Part shown: positions 15,905-24,362 of the stretch, piece after piece
How positions within the stretch are numbered: position 1 is the stretch's first letter
Layout: each line of letters begins with the position of its first letter
NCBI GenBank assembly: GCA_045541875.1
Contig: JAZQJX010000096.1
Coordinates: 80,502 to 144,501 of the forward strand
Direction: 5' to 3'
DNA length: 64,000 nt
Origin: RGIG1828 sp045541875
GTDB taxonomy: Bacteria; Bacillota; Clostridia; UMGS1810
Notes under the pieces: model-generated
Seen by the model: only the letters and a program-made list of their open reading frames with translations
Database searches by the model: none
Told to the model about the DNA's origin: nothing
Made by a program: the position numbers and the translations under genes

Positions 15905-18900
15905 ATGAAAAAATTTTTATCTGTTTTTATGTTTGTTGTTTTAATAGTTATGTGCAATGTGGTTTGTGTGGCGTATAGTATGGAGGTAGGTGAAACGGTT
16001 ACTCTTTATGCTGATGAAGCATCAACAAGCTATGCACCTGTCGGAAATGTTTCCAGAACATATATATGGAGCACGTCCAACAGTTCAATAGTTGAGATTG
16101 TTGCTAAAAACGGTTCTGCATGCACAGTGCGTGCAAAAGCCCCGGGCACAGCTATAATTGGTAATAAGCAGTCGATGTCTTATTCTTCATATGATTCTAT
16201 TTTGGGAACGATGAGTAGATGGGAGGAGGGTTTTGGCGGTTCGTGGACAATTACTGTAGATCCTCTTGACCCCACCGGTATTTCTATTCCAAGTACACTT
16301 TCTGTTGAGGCAGAAGACTCCAAAACACTGACACCTACATTCACACCTTCAAATGCCTCATCATCTCTTACTTGGAAGTCATCAGATACATCTGTTGCTA
16401 CCGTAAGCGATGGTAAAGTTTATGGAAAGTATCCGGGCACAGCTACCATAACTGTCACAACAGAAAACGGGTATAGCGATAAGTGTACGGTAACGGTAAC
16501 AGCACCGCAAACCTTTTTATCGGTTGTCAATCCTACGGATAACAAGGTAAATGTGTCGAAAGATACAACTATAAAATTTACATACAACAAAAGCATTATT
16601 GGAAGTACTGCATATTCTTCCATAAAGCTTTATGACAATACGGCAAAAAAATCAGTAAGCATAAGTAGCAAAACAGACGGAAAAAATCTTATAATAACAC
16701 CTTCGAGTCCGCTTTTACAAGGTCATAGTTATACAGCCACAGTTCCCAAAAACGCTGTGGAAAATTATTATGCTGTAAAAAACACAGTCGAAAGCACAAC
16801 AACATTTAAAATAGCACCACTTTGTGTTGAAGATTCAACTCTTGTTGACGGGGCAATGGATGTAAATGTTGATACTGATATTGCAATAACCTTTGACGGT
16901 ATAATTGAACAAGGCTCAAATTGGAATAATATCACACTCTGTGACGGAAACGGCGTCAGTGTCACCTTTGATAAGAAGGTTTTAGACAGTACGCTTGTGA
17001 TTATTCCGGAATCCGACCTGAATTATTACACCAAATATATACTTACTGTACCAAAGGGTGCAGTTGCATGCGGGAAAGTTGACAGTGAGAATGATACGGT
17101 GCTGACTTTTAAAACCATTCGTAATGCCGATGTGGTTTATCCTCCTGAATATACGTTTGAAAACGGCAGGCTAACCATTATAGCAGAAGAAAACACAAGT
17201 ATATATTATACTATAAACGGCGGTGTGCCAATTATAAGTGGTATATTCTACACCGAGCCCATTGTGTTCGATACCGAAAACATACATGTAAGAGCCATTG
17301 CTGTAAGAAATGGCAGAGTAAGTAAAGAAACTGAATATAAAGAGTCGAATGTTAATACACTACCGCCAACCACGTTTGGTGGTAGTTATGGTGAAAGTTT
17401 TAGCTCTGTAACTGTAACGGAAGATGGCTATATAGCTGTGGGATCTGCTTATGCTGATAGTTTTGGGACAGGTGACTGGACTGGTGTTAGCGGAAAAGGC
17501 GGCAAAGATGCAATTATAGTAAAATTTGATAAAAGCGGAAATGTTATATGGAAAAAGAATTTTGGCGGTAGTAGGGATGAGTATTTTAACACTGTAGCCG
17601 CAACGGAAGATGGCTATATAGTTGTGGGATATGCTTATGCTGATAGTATTGGGACAGGTGACTGGACCGGTGTCAGCGGTAAAGGAGTATATGATGCGAT
17701 TATAGTAAAGTTTGATACAAACGGCAAAGTAGTCTGGAAAAAGAATTTTGGTGGCAAAGGTGAGTGTTGGACTTATTTTTATTCTGTAACCGCAACAGCA
17801 GATGGCTACGTAGCTGTAGGAGAAGCTAATAATTTTGGAACAGGAGACTTGACAGGCATCAGCAGTAAAGGAGGTTCAGATGCGATTATAGTAAAGTTTG
17901 ATACAAACGGTAAAGTAGTCTGGAAAAAGAATTTTGGCGGAAGTAGTGAGGATGTTTTTAGATCTGTAACTGCAACAGAAGATGGCTGTATAGCAGTAGG
18001 ATATTCTTTTTCTTTAGGTTTTGGATCCGGTGACTGGACAGGTGTCAGTGGTAAAGGCTTTTTTGATGTAATGATAGTAAAATATAATACAAGCGGGAAC
18101 GTAGTGTGGAAAAAGAGTTTTGGCGGTAGTAATTATGATTATTTTGAATCTGTAACTGCAACGGAAGATGGCTTTATAGCAGTAGGATATTCTTATCCTT
18201 CAAGTTTTGAAACCGGTGACTGGACCGGTGTCAGCGGAAAAGGCGGCAACGATGCAATTATAGTAAAATTTGATAAAAGCGGAAATGTTATATGGAAAAA
18301 GAATTTTGGCGGAAGCGATTATGATATTTTTTTATCTGTAACTGCAACGGAAGATGGCTGTATAGCAGTAGGATATTCTTATCCTTCAAGTTTTGAAACC
18401 GGCGACTGGACAGGTGTCAGCGGTAAAGGTAATAACGATGCGATTATAGTAAAATATGATAAGAACGGTAATGTAGTGTTGAAAAAGAATTTTGGCGGAA
18501 GTGATAATGATTCTTTTGGCGCTGTAGCTGTAACTGCAGACGGTTGTGTGACTGCAGGATATTCATCTTCTTCAAGTTTTGAAACCGGCGACTGGACAGG
18601 TGTCAATGGTAAAGGTAATAACGATGCGATTATAGTAAAACCATTAGTTATGTCTTGTGAAAGTGACAGATACATTGTGCCACAAAGCGGAAAAGTAGCT
18701 GTTTCGGGAAACGAAAGTGTGGTAAAGGGAGATGAAATTACCGTGCCTGTATATTTCACTCCAAGTGTCGAAACAACGGGCGTAAACATAAAGCTTACAT
18801 ATCCCGACGGGATATCTTATATTGAAGGAAACAGTGATTACGAATCGGTATACTATGAAAGTAACCCCGGAAGCATTACTATATCAGGCGACTTTTCTGC

Positions 18901-19873
18901 AGATGATTCACATCTTTTTGCAGGGGAAGTTTGTGTCATTGCAAGGCTTATATTTAAGGTGGATTCTTTCCTCGCAGAGGGTGATTATGCTATATCAATA
19001 GATGAAGAAGAAACTTTTATAGTGGATTCAAAATACGAAATGAATGTTTTTGCGTATATGGAGGATTATAATTTTACTGTTTCTGCTGTGAGCCCAAAAG
19101 CTATAGGCTTAACAGGAAGTACCGAGGTGACAAAAGAAACACAGTACAAAGTAGTAGTATTCCCCGAAAACGCTGTTATTAAAGGCCTTGAATGGTCTGT
19201 TTCTGACGAAAGTATAGCTTTAATCGACCAAAACGGCTTACTGACACCGAAAAAGAATGGTGAAATTACTCTTAATGTGAAAGAAACAAGCAGCGGTTTG
19301 GAAACAAGCGTTAACGTGGTTGTATCAGAACTTCAGACTTACATAAGTGAAATAACATCGGATACAGGAGATTTTGCAAAAGAATACGTACAGTCAGAAA
19401 CTGAAAGGATTTTGTACGTACCGAAAGGAACAGACAGTATTAAGTTGACAGTTAACTTTGACGCAGGAAGTGTGTCAGGCGCAAATGGATTGTTCTTTAA
19501 AAAGGTTGCAAAAACATTGACAATAAACAGCTTGCCTTGTGAGTTTACGCTTACTAAAAAGGAATCAGGCTACGAAGATACGGTTTATGCAATCAAAGTT
19601 ATGGAAATGCCTGTTTCGGAATTGATTCCGGAAATCACTATAAATGATGATGATATGATTATTAATGTAACGGCAAAGACTTACGAGGATGCAAATATAA
19701 TTATTGCAGTATATGATGACAAAACATTGGAGTATGTAAAAACAATCAGTTGCGACGAATTTGAAACAAAGGAATTAATGGGTATGAAGCAGACGGGCGA
19801 TAAATTAAAGATAATGCTGGTGAAAAAAGGCAATATCAAGCCATTGTGTAATACTTATGAAGTAATTTATTAA
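15905..19873 (+). CDS. Large secreted surface protein: Ig-like domains, seven-repeat probable beta-propeller, cohesin-like domain
   Basis: A 1322-residue exported protein. Visible order: signal peptide; bacterial Ig-like BIG2 domain with 'LTWKSSDTSVATVSDGKV'; two SbsA-like Big_5 domains; a chitobiase C-terminal-like strand set ('IYYTINGG'); seven repeats of about 62 residues; a cohesin-like domain ('KGDEITVPVYF' then 'GVNIKLTYP'); another BIG2 domain; a cadherin-like segment; and a C-terminal module related to those of the lyase island. ATG 15905 is chosen; an in-frame GTG at 15899 is also possible. It is flanked by 17-base direct repeats and lies between ruvC and ruvA, so it may have been inserted as a unit. 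Probable adhesin or binding protein; no catalytic motif seen. Confidence 0.85.
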   Translation: MKKFLSVFMFVVLIVMCNVVCVAYSMEVGETVTLYADEASTSYAPVGNVSRTYIWSTSNSSIVEIVAKNGSACTVRAKAPGTAIIGNKQSMSYSSYDSILGTMSRWEEGFGGSWTITVDPLDPTGISIPSTLSVEAEDSKTLTPTFTPSNASSSLTWKSSDTSVATVSDGKVYGKYPGTATITVTTENGYSDKCTVTVTAPQTFLSVVNPTDNKVNVSKDTTIKFTYNKSIIGSTAYSSIKLYDNTAKKSVSISSKTDGKNLIITPSSPLLQGHSYTATVPKNAVENYYAVKNTVESTTTFKIAPLCVEDSTLVDGAMDVNVDTDIAITFDGIIEQGSNWNNITLCDGNGVSVTFDKKVLDSTLVIIPESDLNYYTKYILTVPKGAVACGKVDSENDTVLTFKTIRNADVVYPPEYTFENGRLTIIAEENTSIYYTINGGVPIISGIFYTEPIVFDTENIHVRAIAVRNGRVSKETEYKESNVNTLPPTTFGGSYGESFSSVTVTEDGYIAVGSAYADSFGTGDWTGVSGKGGKDAIIVKFDKSGNVIWKKNFGGSRDEYFNTVAATEDGYIVVGYAYADSIGTGDWTGVSGKGVYDAIIVKFDTNGKVVWKKNFGGKGECWTYFYSVTATADGYVAVGEANNFGTGDLTGISSKGGSDAIIVKFDTNGKVVWKKNFGGSSEDVFRSVTATEDGCIAVGYSFSLGFGSGDWTGVSGKGFFDVMIVKYNTSGNVVWKKSFGGSNYDYFESVTATEDGFIAVGYSYPSSFETGDWTGVSGKGGNDAIIVKFDKSGNVIWKKNFGGSDYDIFLSVTATEDGCIAVGYSYPSSFETGDWTGVSGKGNNDAIIVKYDKNGNVVLKKNFGGSDNDSFGAVAVTADGCVTAGYSSSSSFETGDWTGVNGKGNNDAIIVKPLVMSCESDRYIVPQSGKVAVSGNESVVKGDEITVPVYFTPSVETTGVNIKLTYPDGISYIEGNSDYESVYYESNPGSITISGDFSADDSHLFAGEVCVIARLIFKVDSFLAEGDYAISIDEEETFIVDSKYEMNVFAYMEDYNFTVSAVSPKAIGLTGSTEVTKETQYKVVVFPENAVIKGLEWSVSDESIALIDQNGLLTPKKNGEITLNVKETSSGLETSVNVVVSELQTYISEITSDTGDFAKEYVQSETERILYVPKGTDSIKLTVNFDAGSVSGANGLFFKKVAKTLTINSLPCEFTLTKKESGYEDTVYAIKVMEMPVSELIPEITINDDDMIINVTAKTYEDANIIIAVYDDKTLEYVKTISCDEFETKELMGMKQTGDKLKIMLVKKGNIKPLCNTYEVIY
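17372..18640 (+). repeat. Seven tandem about 186-base coding repeats
   Basis: Seven in-frame units, each giving a peptide of the pattern GGS-x-x-x-x-F-x-x-V-x-x-T-x-DG-x-x-x-x-GY, then 'TGDWTGVSGKG', 'DAIIVKFD' and 'G(N/K)V(V/I)WKKNF'. Units 5 and 6 are nearly identical. Seven copies match a seven-bladed propeller. Recombination between units could change their number. Confidence 0.85.
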
Positions 19874-19892
19874 TTATTCATTTATAATCAGT

Positions 19893-19909
19893 TGGCATCT
19901 GAAATGTTC
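19893..19909 (+). repeat. Right copy of the 17-base direct repeat
   Basis: TGGCATCTGAAATGTTC, 20 bases after the surface-protein stop. It resembles the 3' end of the four-helix-bundle gene at 15791-15807 and may be a relic of it. Confidence 0.6.
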
Positions 19910-19980
19910 CTTAGTTCTGCAATTTATAAAGTGCATTCCTGTAAATTGTACCTTTTATTTTTTTCGAAAGGAATTATATT

Positions 19981-20586
19981 ATGTTTAGTTATATTAGCGG
20001 AAAATTAATTGAAAAAAATAAGGATTATGCTGTGATTGATGTATCAGGCGTAGGCTTTAAAATATATACGTCTCTCACTTCATTATCCGACCAGTCGCTA
20101 CAGAAAGGCGATAATGTTACATTTCACACATATCTGTACATAAAAGAGGGTATTATGGATTTGTACGGATTCTCAACCAAAGAAGAACTCAGCCTTTTTG
20201 AACTTCTCATATCTGTCAGCGGAGTAGGGGCAAAAGGTGCAGTATCCATACTTTCTGTTGCATCCCCCTCAAAACTTAGCCTTTCAATTGTTTCAGACGA
20301 TGTTGCAACCATAAAAAAAGCCTCGGGTATAGGTGCGAAAACTGCTCAGAGAATATGCCTTGAACTTAAAGATAAAATTAAAAACGAAGACATCATTTCA
20401 AAAGACACAGATGCTTTTGTATCAGTTTCTGATATTACATCTGATTCGGCAAGACAGGATGCAGTAAGTGCTTTAATTGTACTTGGCTATTCAAATCAGG
20501 AAGCGCAAAGGGCAGTAGGAAGTGTGAAAGAGACATTTGATGATGCCGAAAGTTACATAAAACACGCTTTGAAGAATCTTTTATAA
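19981..20586 (+). CDS. ruvA: Holliday junction branch migration protein RuvA
   Basis: DNA-binding subunit that grips the Holliday junction and loads RuvB. 201 residues, the usual size: an N-terminal OB-fold ('MFSYISGKLIEKNKDYAVIDVSGVGFKI'), two helix-hairpin-helix motifs ('ISVSGVGAKGAVSIL' and 'IKKASGIGAKTAQRI'), and a C-terminal domain III that contacts RuvB ('DAVSALIVLGYSNQEA'). AAAGGA lies upstream of the ATG. Followed by ruvB after 31 bases. Confidence 0.96.
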   Translation: MFSYISGKLIEKNKDYAVIDVSGVGFKIYTSLTSLSDQSLQKGDNVTFHTYLYIKEGIMDLYGFSTKEELSLFELLISVSGVGAKGAVSILSVASPSKLSLSIVSDDVATIKKASGIGAKTAQRICLELKDKIKNEDIISKDTDAFVSVSDITSDSARQDAVSALIVLGYSNQEAQRAVGSVKETFDDAESYIKHALKNLL

Positions 20587-20617
20587 ATACCCATGGAAGA
20601 AGAGGGGATGAAAAGTT

Positions 20618-21622
20618 ATGGAATTTGATGACAGAATTGTATCAAATATGGATATCGGTGATGACTCTGTTCAGGAGTATGGCATCAGACCGAGAATTCT
20701 TGATGAATACATAGGACAACAAAAAGTTAAAGAAAATCTTAAGGTATATATTGAAGCGGCAAAAGAGAGAAAAGAAGCCCTTGATCATGTTTTGCTCTAC
20801 GGACCTCCCGGTCTTGGCAAAACAACTCTTGCAAATATAATTGCAAATGAAATGGATGTTAATATTCACGTTACTTCAGGCCCTGCAATCGAAAAACAGG
20901 GCGACCTTGCGGCGATCCTTACAAACCTTGGGGAACACGATGTACTTTTCATAGATGAAATTCATCGTCTCAGCCATAGTGTTGAGGAAATTCTCTATCC
21001 TGCAATGGAAGATTATGCGGTGGATATCATCCTCGGAAAAGGCCCCAGTGCCCGCTCAATCCGTCTTGACCTTCCAAAATTCACCTTGGTCGGTGCAACC
21101 ACAAAGGCGGGAAATATGACAGGCCCCTTGCGTGACCGTTTCGGGGTTATTTCAAGACTTGAACTATACACAAATGAAGAACTTACTACAATTGTAAAAA
21201 GAAGTGCGTCGATACTTGGTGTGCAGATTGATGAAGACGGTGCAAAAGAGATAGCATCCCGCTCAAGAGGAACACCGAGAATTGCCAACAGACTTTTAAA
21301 AAGAGTGAGAGACTTTGCACAAATTATGTCCGATGGCATCATCACAAAAAAACTTGCAGATGAGGCTCTTACAAGAATCGAAGTTGATAAAATCGGTCTT
21401 GATTCAACCGACAGAAACGTAATAACCACAATGATAAAAACCTTCGGCGGAGGTCCGGTTGGTCTTGACACTTTGGCGGCAACAACAGGGGAGGACAGTA
21501 ACACCATAGAAGATGTTTACGAACCTTATCTTCTCCAACTTGGATTTATCAACCGTACCCCGAGAGGAAGAACTGTTACAAAGGCTGCATATGAACACTT
21601 CGGAATACCTTTTGAACAGTAA
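20618..21622 (+). CDS. ruvB: Holliday junction branch migration helicase RuvB
   Basis: AAA+ motor that drives branch migration with RuvA. 334 residues. Walker A GPPGLGKT at 62-69, Walker B with DEIH at 113-116, sensor region 'TLVGATTKAG', arginine-finger region 'GPLRDRFG', and a C-terminal winged-helix ending 'FINRTPRGRTVT'. Downstream partner of ruvA in one transcript that ends at the hairpin at 21657. Confidence 0.97.
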   Translation: MEFDDRIVSNMDIGDDSVQEYGIRPRILDEYIGQQKVKENLKVYIEAAKERKEALDHVLLYGPPGLGKTTLANIIANEMDVNIHVTSGPAIEKQGDLAAILTNLGEHDVLFIDEIHRLSHSVEEILYPAMEDYAVDIILGKGPSARSIRLDLPKFTLVGATTKAGNMTGPLRDRFGVISRLELYTNEELTTIVKRSASILGVQIDEDGAKEIASRSRGTPRIANRLLKRVRDFAQIMSDGIITKKLADEALTRIEVDKIGLDSTDRNVITTMIKTFGGGPVGLDTLAATTGEDSNTIEDVYEPYLLQLGFINRTPRGRTVTKAAYEHFGIPFEQ

Positions 21623-21656
21623 TATTAAATAGAAATTTTCTTTTTTTTGAAATTTG

Positions 21657-21695
21657 AAGGCGATGAAAAACCGTGTTGTGTTTTTCATCGCCTTT
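21657..21695. terminator. Bidirectional terminator between ruvB and radA
   Basis: AAGGCGATGAAAAAC (21657-21671) and GTTTTTCATCGCCTT (21680-21694), a perfect 15-base stem with an 8-base loop between two convergent genes. Confidence 0.88.
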
Positions 21696-21719
21696 GTTAC
21701 ATTTTATAGATTATGTTTG

Positions 21720-23105
21720 TTATTTGTTTTCTTTTCTGAAATCTTCAATTTTCTTAAGATATTTTATTGCCTGGGAAACATTTTGCACTCCAAGAAGTTT
21801 CATTCCGTAGTTGTTTGTCACAGATTCTGCATTTCCCATTGGGAGAATACAAAATTCAAATCCCATTTTTGCAGCTTCTGATATTCTCTGCTCGCAAAAA
21901 CCGATGTTTCTCACTTCGCTTGTAAGACCGACTTCGCCAAGAATAACGGTTTTTGAATCTATAACAAAATTTTTGAGGTTTGATGCAATTGCAACAATGA
22001 CTGCAAGGTCAGTTGCGGTTTCCACAAGTTTTATTCCACCCACAACATTTATGTATACATCGTGATTCTGCATCGGAAATCCAAGTTGTTTTTCAAGGAT
22101 TGACGAAAGGAGAACACTTCGGTTAAAATCAATTCCTGTTGCCATTCTTCTCGGATTGCCGAATCCTGTAGGTGAGCAAAGTGCCTGAACTTCTGCAAGA
22201 ATCGGTCTTGTACCCTCAAGGGTGCAAACAACTGTCGAACCGCTTGCGTTCTCAGCACGTCCGGAAAGAAGCATACTTGAAGGGTTTGAAACTTCAAAAA
22301 GACCTTTTTCTCTCATTTCAAACACTCCGATTTCATTTGTAGAACCAAAACGGTTTTTGACTGTTCTTAATATGCGGTAACTCTGAGTTCTTTCACCTTC
22401 GAAATACAGCACGCAGTCAACCATATGTTCTAAAACTCTCGGTCCTGCAATACTTCCGTCTTTTGTAACGTGACCGACAATGAAAACAGCAACATTGTTT
22501 TCTTTTGCATATCTCATAAGATAGTGAGTTGCTTCTCTCACCTGAGTAACACTTCCGGGAGCGGAAGAAATGTCATTTTTAAATATTGTCTGAATTGAAT
22601 CAATAATAATAATTTCCGGTTTAACATCCACGGCAGATGAAAGAATAGTATCAAGTTCTGTTTCGGGAAGAACATACAAATTGTTGTTTTCAATTCCAAG
22701 CCTTGACGCCCTCATCTTGATCTGTGCTCCGGATTCCTCACCCGACACATATAGCACCGGTTTTTCACCGGCAATATTGTTGCAAATCTGCAAAAGCAAA
22801 GTGGATTTTCCAATTCCCGGATCACCACCCACAAGTATCAGAGAGCCTTTGACAATTCCGCCTCCGAGAACACGGTCAAGTTCTGTAATTTGTGAAAGAA
22901 TCCTTTCGTTTTCATCTGTGTTTATATCATTTAGTTTTTTAACTCCCCCCGATGATGGCAGGGAAGATTTGACATCATATCTGGAAGGTGGAAGTTCTGC
23001 TTCTTCGTTCAATGTATTCCAAGAATTGCACGACGGACATTTTCCAAGCCATTTAGGGGAGGAATATCCGCATTCAGAACACACAAATTTTGTCGCTTGC
23101 TTCAT
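21720..23105 (-). CDS. radA: DNA repair protein RadA
   Basis: Recombination ATPase that helps process branched intermediates. 461 residues from the chosen start. Cys9-x2-Cys12 and Cys23-x2-Cys26 form the N-terminal zinc finger ('FVCSECGYSSPKWLGKCPSC'), followed by Walker A GDPGIGKST, the RadA-specific KNRFGS motif, and a C-terminal Lon-protease-like domain. The frame stays open upstream to 23174, but ATG 23105 is preferred because it has TAAGGAGAAATT in front and gives the normal family N-terminus. Confidence 0.95.
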   Translation of the reverse strand: MKQATKFVCSECGYSSPKWLGKCPSCNSWNTLNEEAELPPSRYDVKSSLPSSGGVKKLNDINTDENERILSQITELDRVLGGGIVKGSLILVGGDPGIGKSTLLLQICNNIAGEKPVLYVSGEESGAQIKMRASRLGIENNNLYVLPETELDTILSSAVDVKPEIIIIDSIQTIFKNDISSAPGSVTQVREATHYLMRYAKENNVAVFIVGHVTKDGSIAGPRVLEHMVDCVLYFEGERTQSYRILRTVKNRFGSTNEIGVFEMREKGLFEVSNPSSMLLSGRAENASGSTVVCTLEGTRPILAEVQALCSPTGFGNPRRMATGIDFNRSVLLSSILEKQLGFPMQNHDVYINVVGGIKLVETATDLAVIVAIASNLKNFVIDSKTVILGEVGLTSEVRNIGFCEQRISEAAKMGFEFCILPMGNAESVTNNYGMKLLGVQNVSQAIKYLKKIEDFRKENK

Positions 23106-23154
23106 AATACAATTTCTCCTTAGAAAATTTGATAATATATCTGCACTACACGTA

Positions 23155-23185
23155 TCGCGGGCGTAATCAGACATACATTCTATCT
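23155..23185 (+). repeat. Copy A of a 31-base dispersed intergenic motif
   Basis: TCGCGGGCGTAAT-...-ATACATTCTATCT, matching 58884-58914 at 25 of 31 positions. Five of the six differences are transitions. It lies upstream of radA in non-coding DNA. Function unknown. Confidence 0.4.
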
Positions 23186-23221
23186 TTTAAACTAAATTCA
23201 CAAAAAAGTTCAATACAGAAA

Positions 23222-23259
23222 AATAAGGACTGTTGTTTTCTCCTTTTACAGTCCTTATT
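23222..23259 (-). terminator. Terminator of the small lipoprotein gene
   Basis: AATAAGGACTGT (23222-23233) and ACAGTCCTTATT (23248-23259) form a perfect 12-base stem. On the minus strand it is followed by a T-rich stretch. Confidence 0.8.
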
Positions 23260-23295
23260 ATACAATAATTAATTCAGTTTGTAAATCGGTTTTTC

Positions 23296-23586
23296 TTAAT
23301 TATTTCCTGCTGCATTTTTGTTGGTTGAACCCTCTGTCATGTCAGATGCGGAGTTGTTCATATCCGAGTCGCTGTTTGGAGTATCCATAATGTCGTCTTT
23401 AATATCTTTTGCTCCGTCAACAATGTCATCTTTAAGATTTTCGGTATTTTTATCAACATTGTCTTCAACTGTGGTGCCGTTATTATCAGTTGTGTCTGTT
23501 GCCTCTTTATTTGATGAACACGCAACAAAATTGAGTGAAAGGCAAGTAACTACGGTGATTGCTAATAATAATTTTTTAATATTCAT
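23296..23586 (-). CDS. Small acidic lipoprotein
   Basis: A 96-residue probable lipoprotein: basic N-terminus, hydrophobic stretch and a lipobox-like FVAC near residue 23, then a highly charged, Asn/Asp/Thr-rich low-complexity tail with DDIVDGAKDIKDDIMD-like repeats. ATG 23586 is favoured over 23595 because GTGAG is nine bases away; from 23595 it would touch the start. No enzymatic domain. Such tails are usually disordered extracytoplasmic linkers. Monocistronic. Function unknown. Confidence 0.7.
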   Translation of the reverse strand: MNIKKLLLAITVVTCLSLNFVACSSNKEATDTTDNNGTTVEDNVDKNTENLKDDIVDGAKDIKDDIMDTPNSDSDMNNSASDMTEGSTNKNAAGNN

Positions 23587-23684
23587 AATAAACATCTCAC
23601 TTTCAAATATATTATTGCACTATTTTAAATTTTAATGCATATTTTTTTTGTTGTTTTTCAATGAATTTTAAAAAAACTATTTAC

Positions 23685-23713
23685 TTTGCATAATAAATCA
23701 TATAGAATATAAT
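23685..23713 (+). promoter_or_regulatory. Promoter of the XRE-cupin/ligase pair
   Basis: TTTGCA (23685-23690), 17-base spacer, TATAAT (23708-23713), about 50 bases upstream of the regulator start. Confidence 0.65.
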
Positions 23714-23763
23714 AGATTATATTTGTCCAGTTATAAAAACTGATTCAGAGAGGAGCAAACAGA

Positions 23764-24321
23764 ATGAATAATCAGATAAAACTTATCGGACAGCGAATTC
23801 AGGATTTGAGAGAAATAGCAGAAATAAGTGTCGAGGAAATTTCTGAATATCTCAATATTTCTGTCGAAAAATATCTTGCATATGAAAATGGCGAGAAAGA
23901 TATGCCCATCAGCATTCTCTATGAACTTGCCAATAAGTTTGATGTTGATTTTACCGCCATTTTATCCGGAGATGCTCCCAAATTAAATGTTTACCAGTAT
24001 GTTAAAGCAGGTCAGGGACTCAGCGTTGAACGTAAAGAAGCATATAAATATGACACTCTTGCGTTTAATTTTGCCAACAAAAGAATTGAACCCTTCTATG
24101 TTACAGTTCCGCCGTCAAGTCCTGACGATCCAATTCAGATGACATGCCACCCCGGACAGGAATTCAACTACTGTCTGGACGGACGAGTCTGCATTATAAT
24201 TAACGGTAAGGAAATTGTAATGGAAAAAGGAGACTCGCTTATATTCGATTCCAAGTATTGGCATGGCATGAAAGCACTTGACGGAAAGGAAGCACATTTT
24301 TTAGCCATTGTCAGTGACTGA
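23764..24321 (+). CDS. XRE-family regulator with C-terminal cupin domain
   Basis: A 185-residue transcription regulator. Residues 1-65 are a helix-turn-helix of the phage Cro/CI type ('IGQRIQDLREIAEISVEEISEYLNIS'). Residues about 110-183 are a cupin that probably senses a small molecule ('HPGQEFNYCLDGRV' and 'GDSLIFDSKYWHGMKAL'). GAGAGGAG precedes the ATG. It stands 41 bases before an acyl-CoA ligase gene, a partnership seen repeatedly in Clostridia, so it likely controls that gene and itself in response to the acid or its CoA ester (inference). Confidence 0.88.
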   Translation: MNNQIKLIGQRIQDLREIAEISVEEISEYLNISVEKYLAYENGEKDMPISILYELANKFDVDFTAILSGDAPKLNVYQYVKAGQGLSVERKEAYKYDTLAFNFANKRIEPFYVTVPPSSPDDPIQMTCHPGQEFNYCLDGRVCIIINGKEIVMEKGDSLIFDSKYWHGMKALDGKEAHFLAIVSD

Positions 24322-24362
24322 TTCTTGTAAGCGTTGCTAAAAAAGAAAGGTCAAAAGAAAAA

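Noticed and set aside
18379..18789. Minus-strand frame with internal repeats over the propeller region
   Set aside because: Its repeats are the reverse of the plus-strand coding repeats.
23106..23174. Extended RadA N-terminus starting at 23174
   Set aside because: The added residues match no RadA family member, and a good ribosome site lies directly before the internal ATG.
23170..23185. Sporulation sigma-E type promoter (ACATACATT) in the 31-base motif
   Set aside because: No gene on that strand lies downstream in either copy, and copy B does not keep the sequence.
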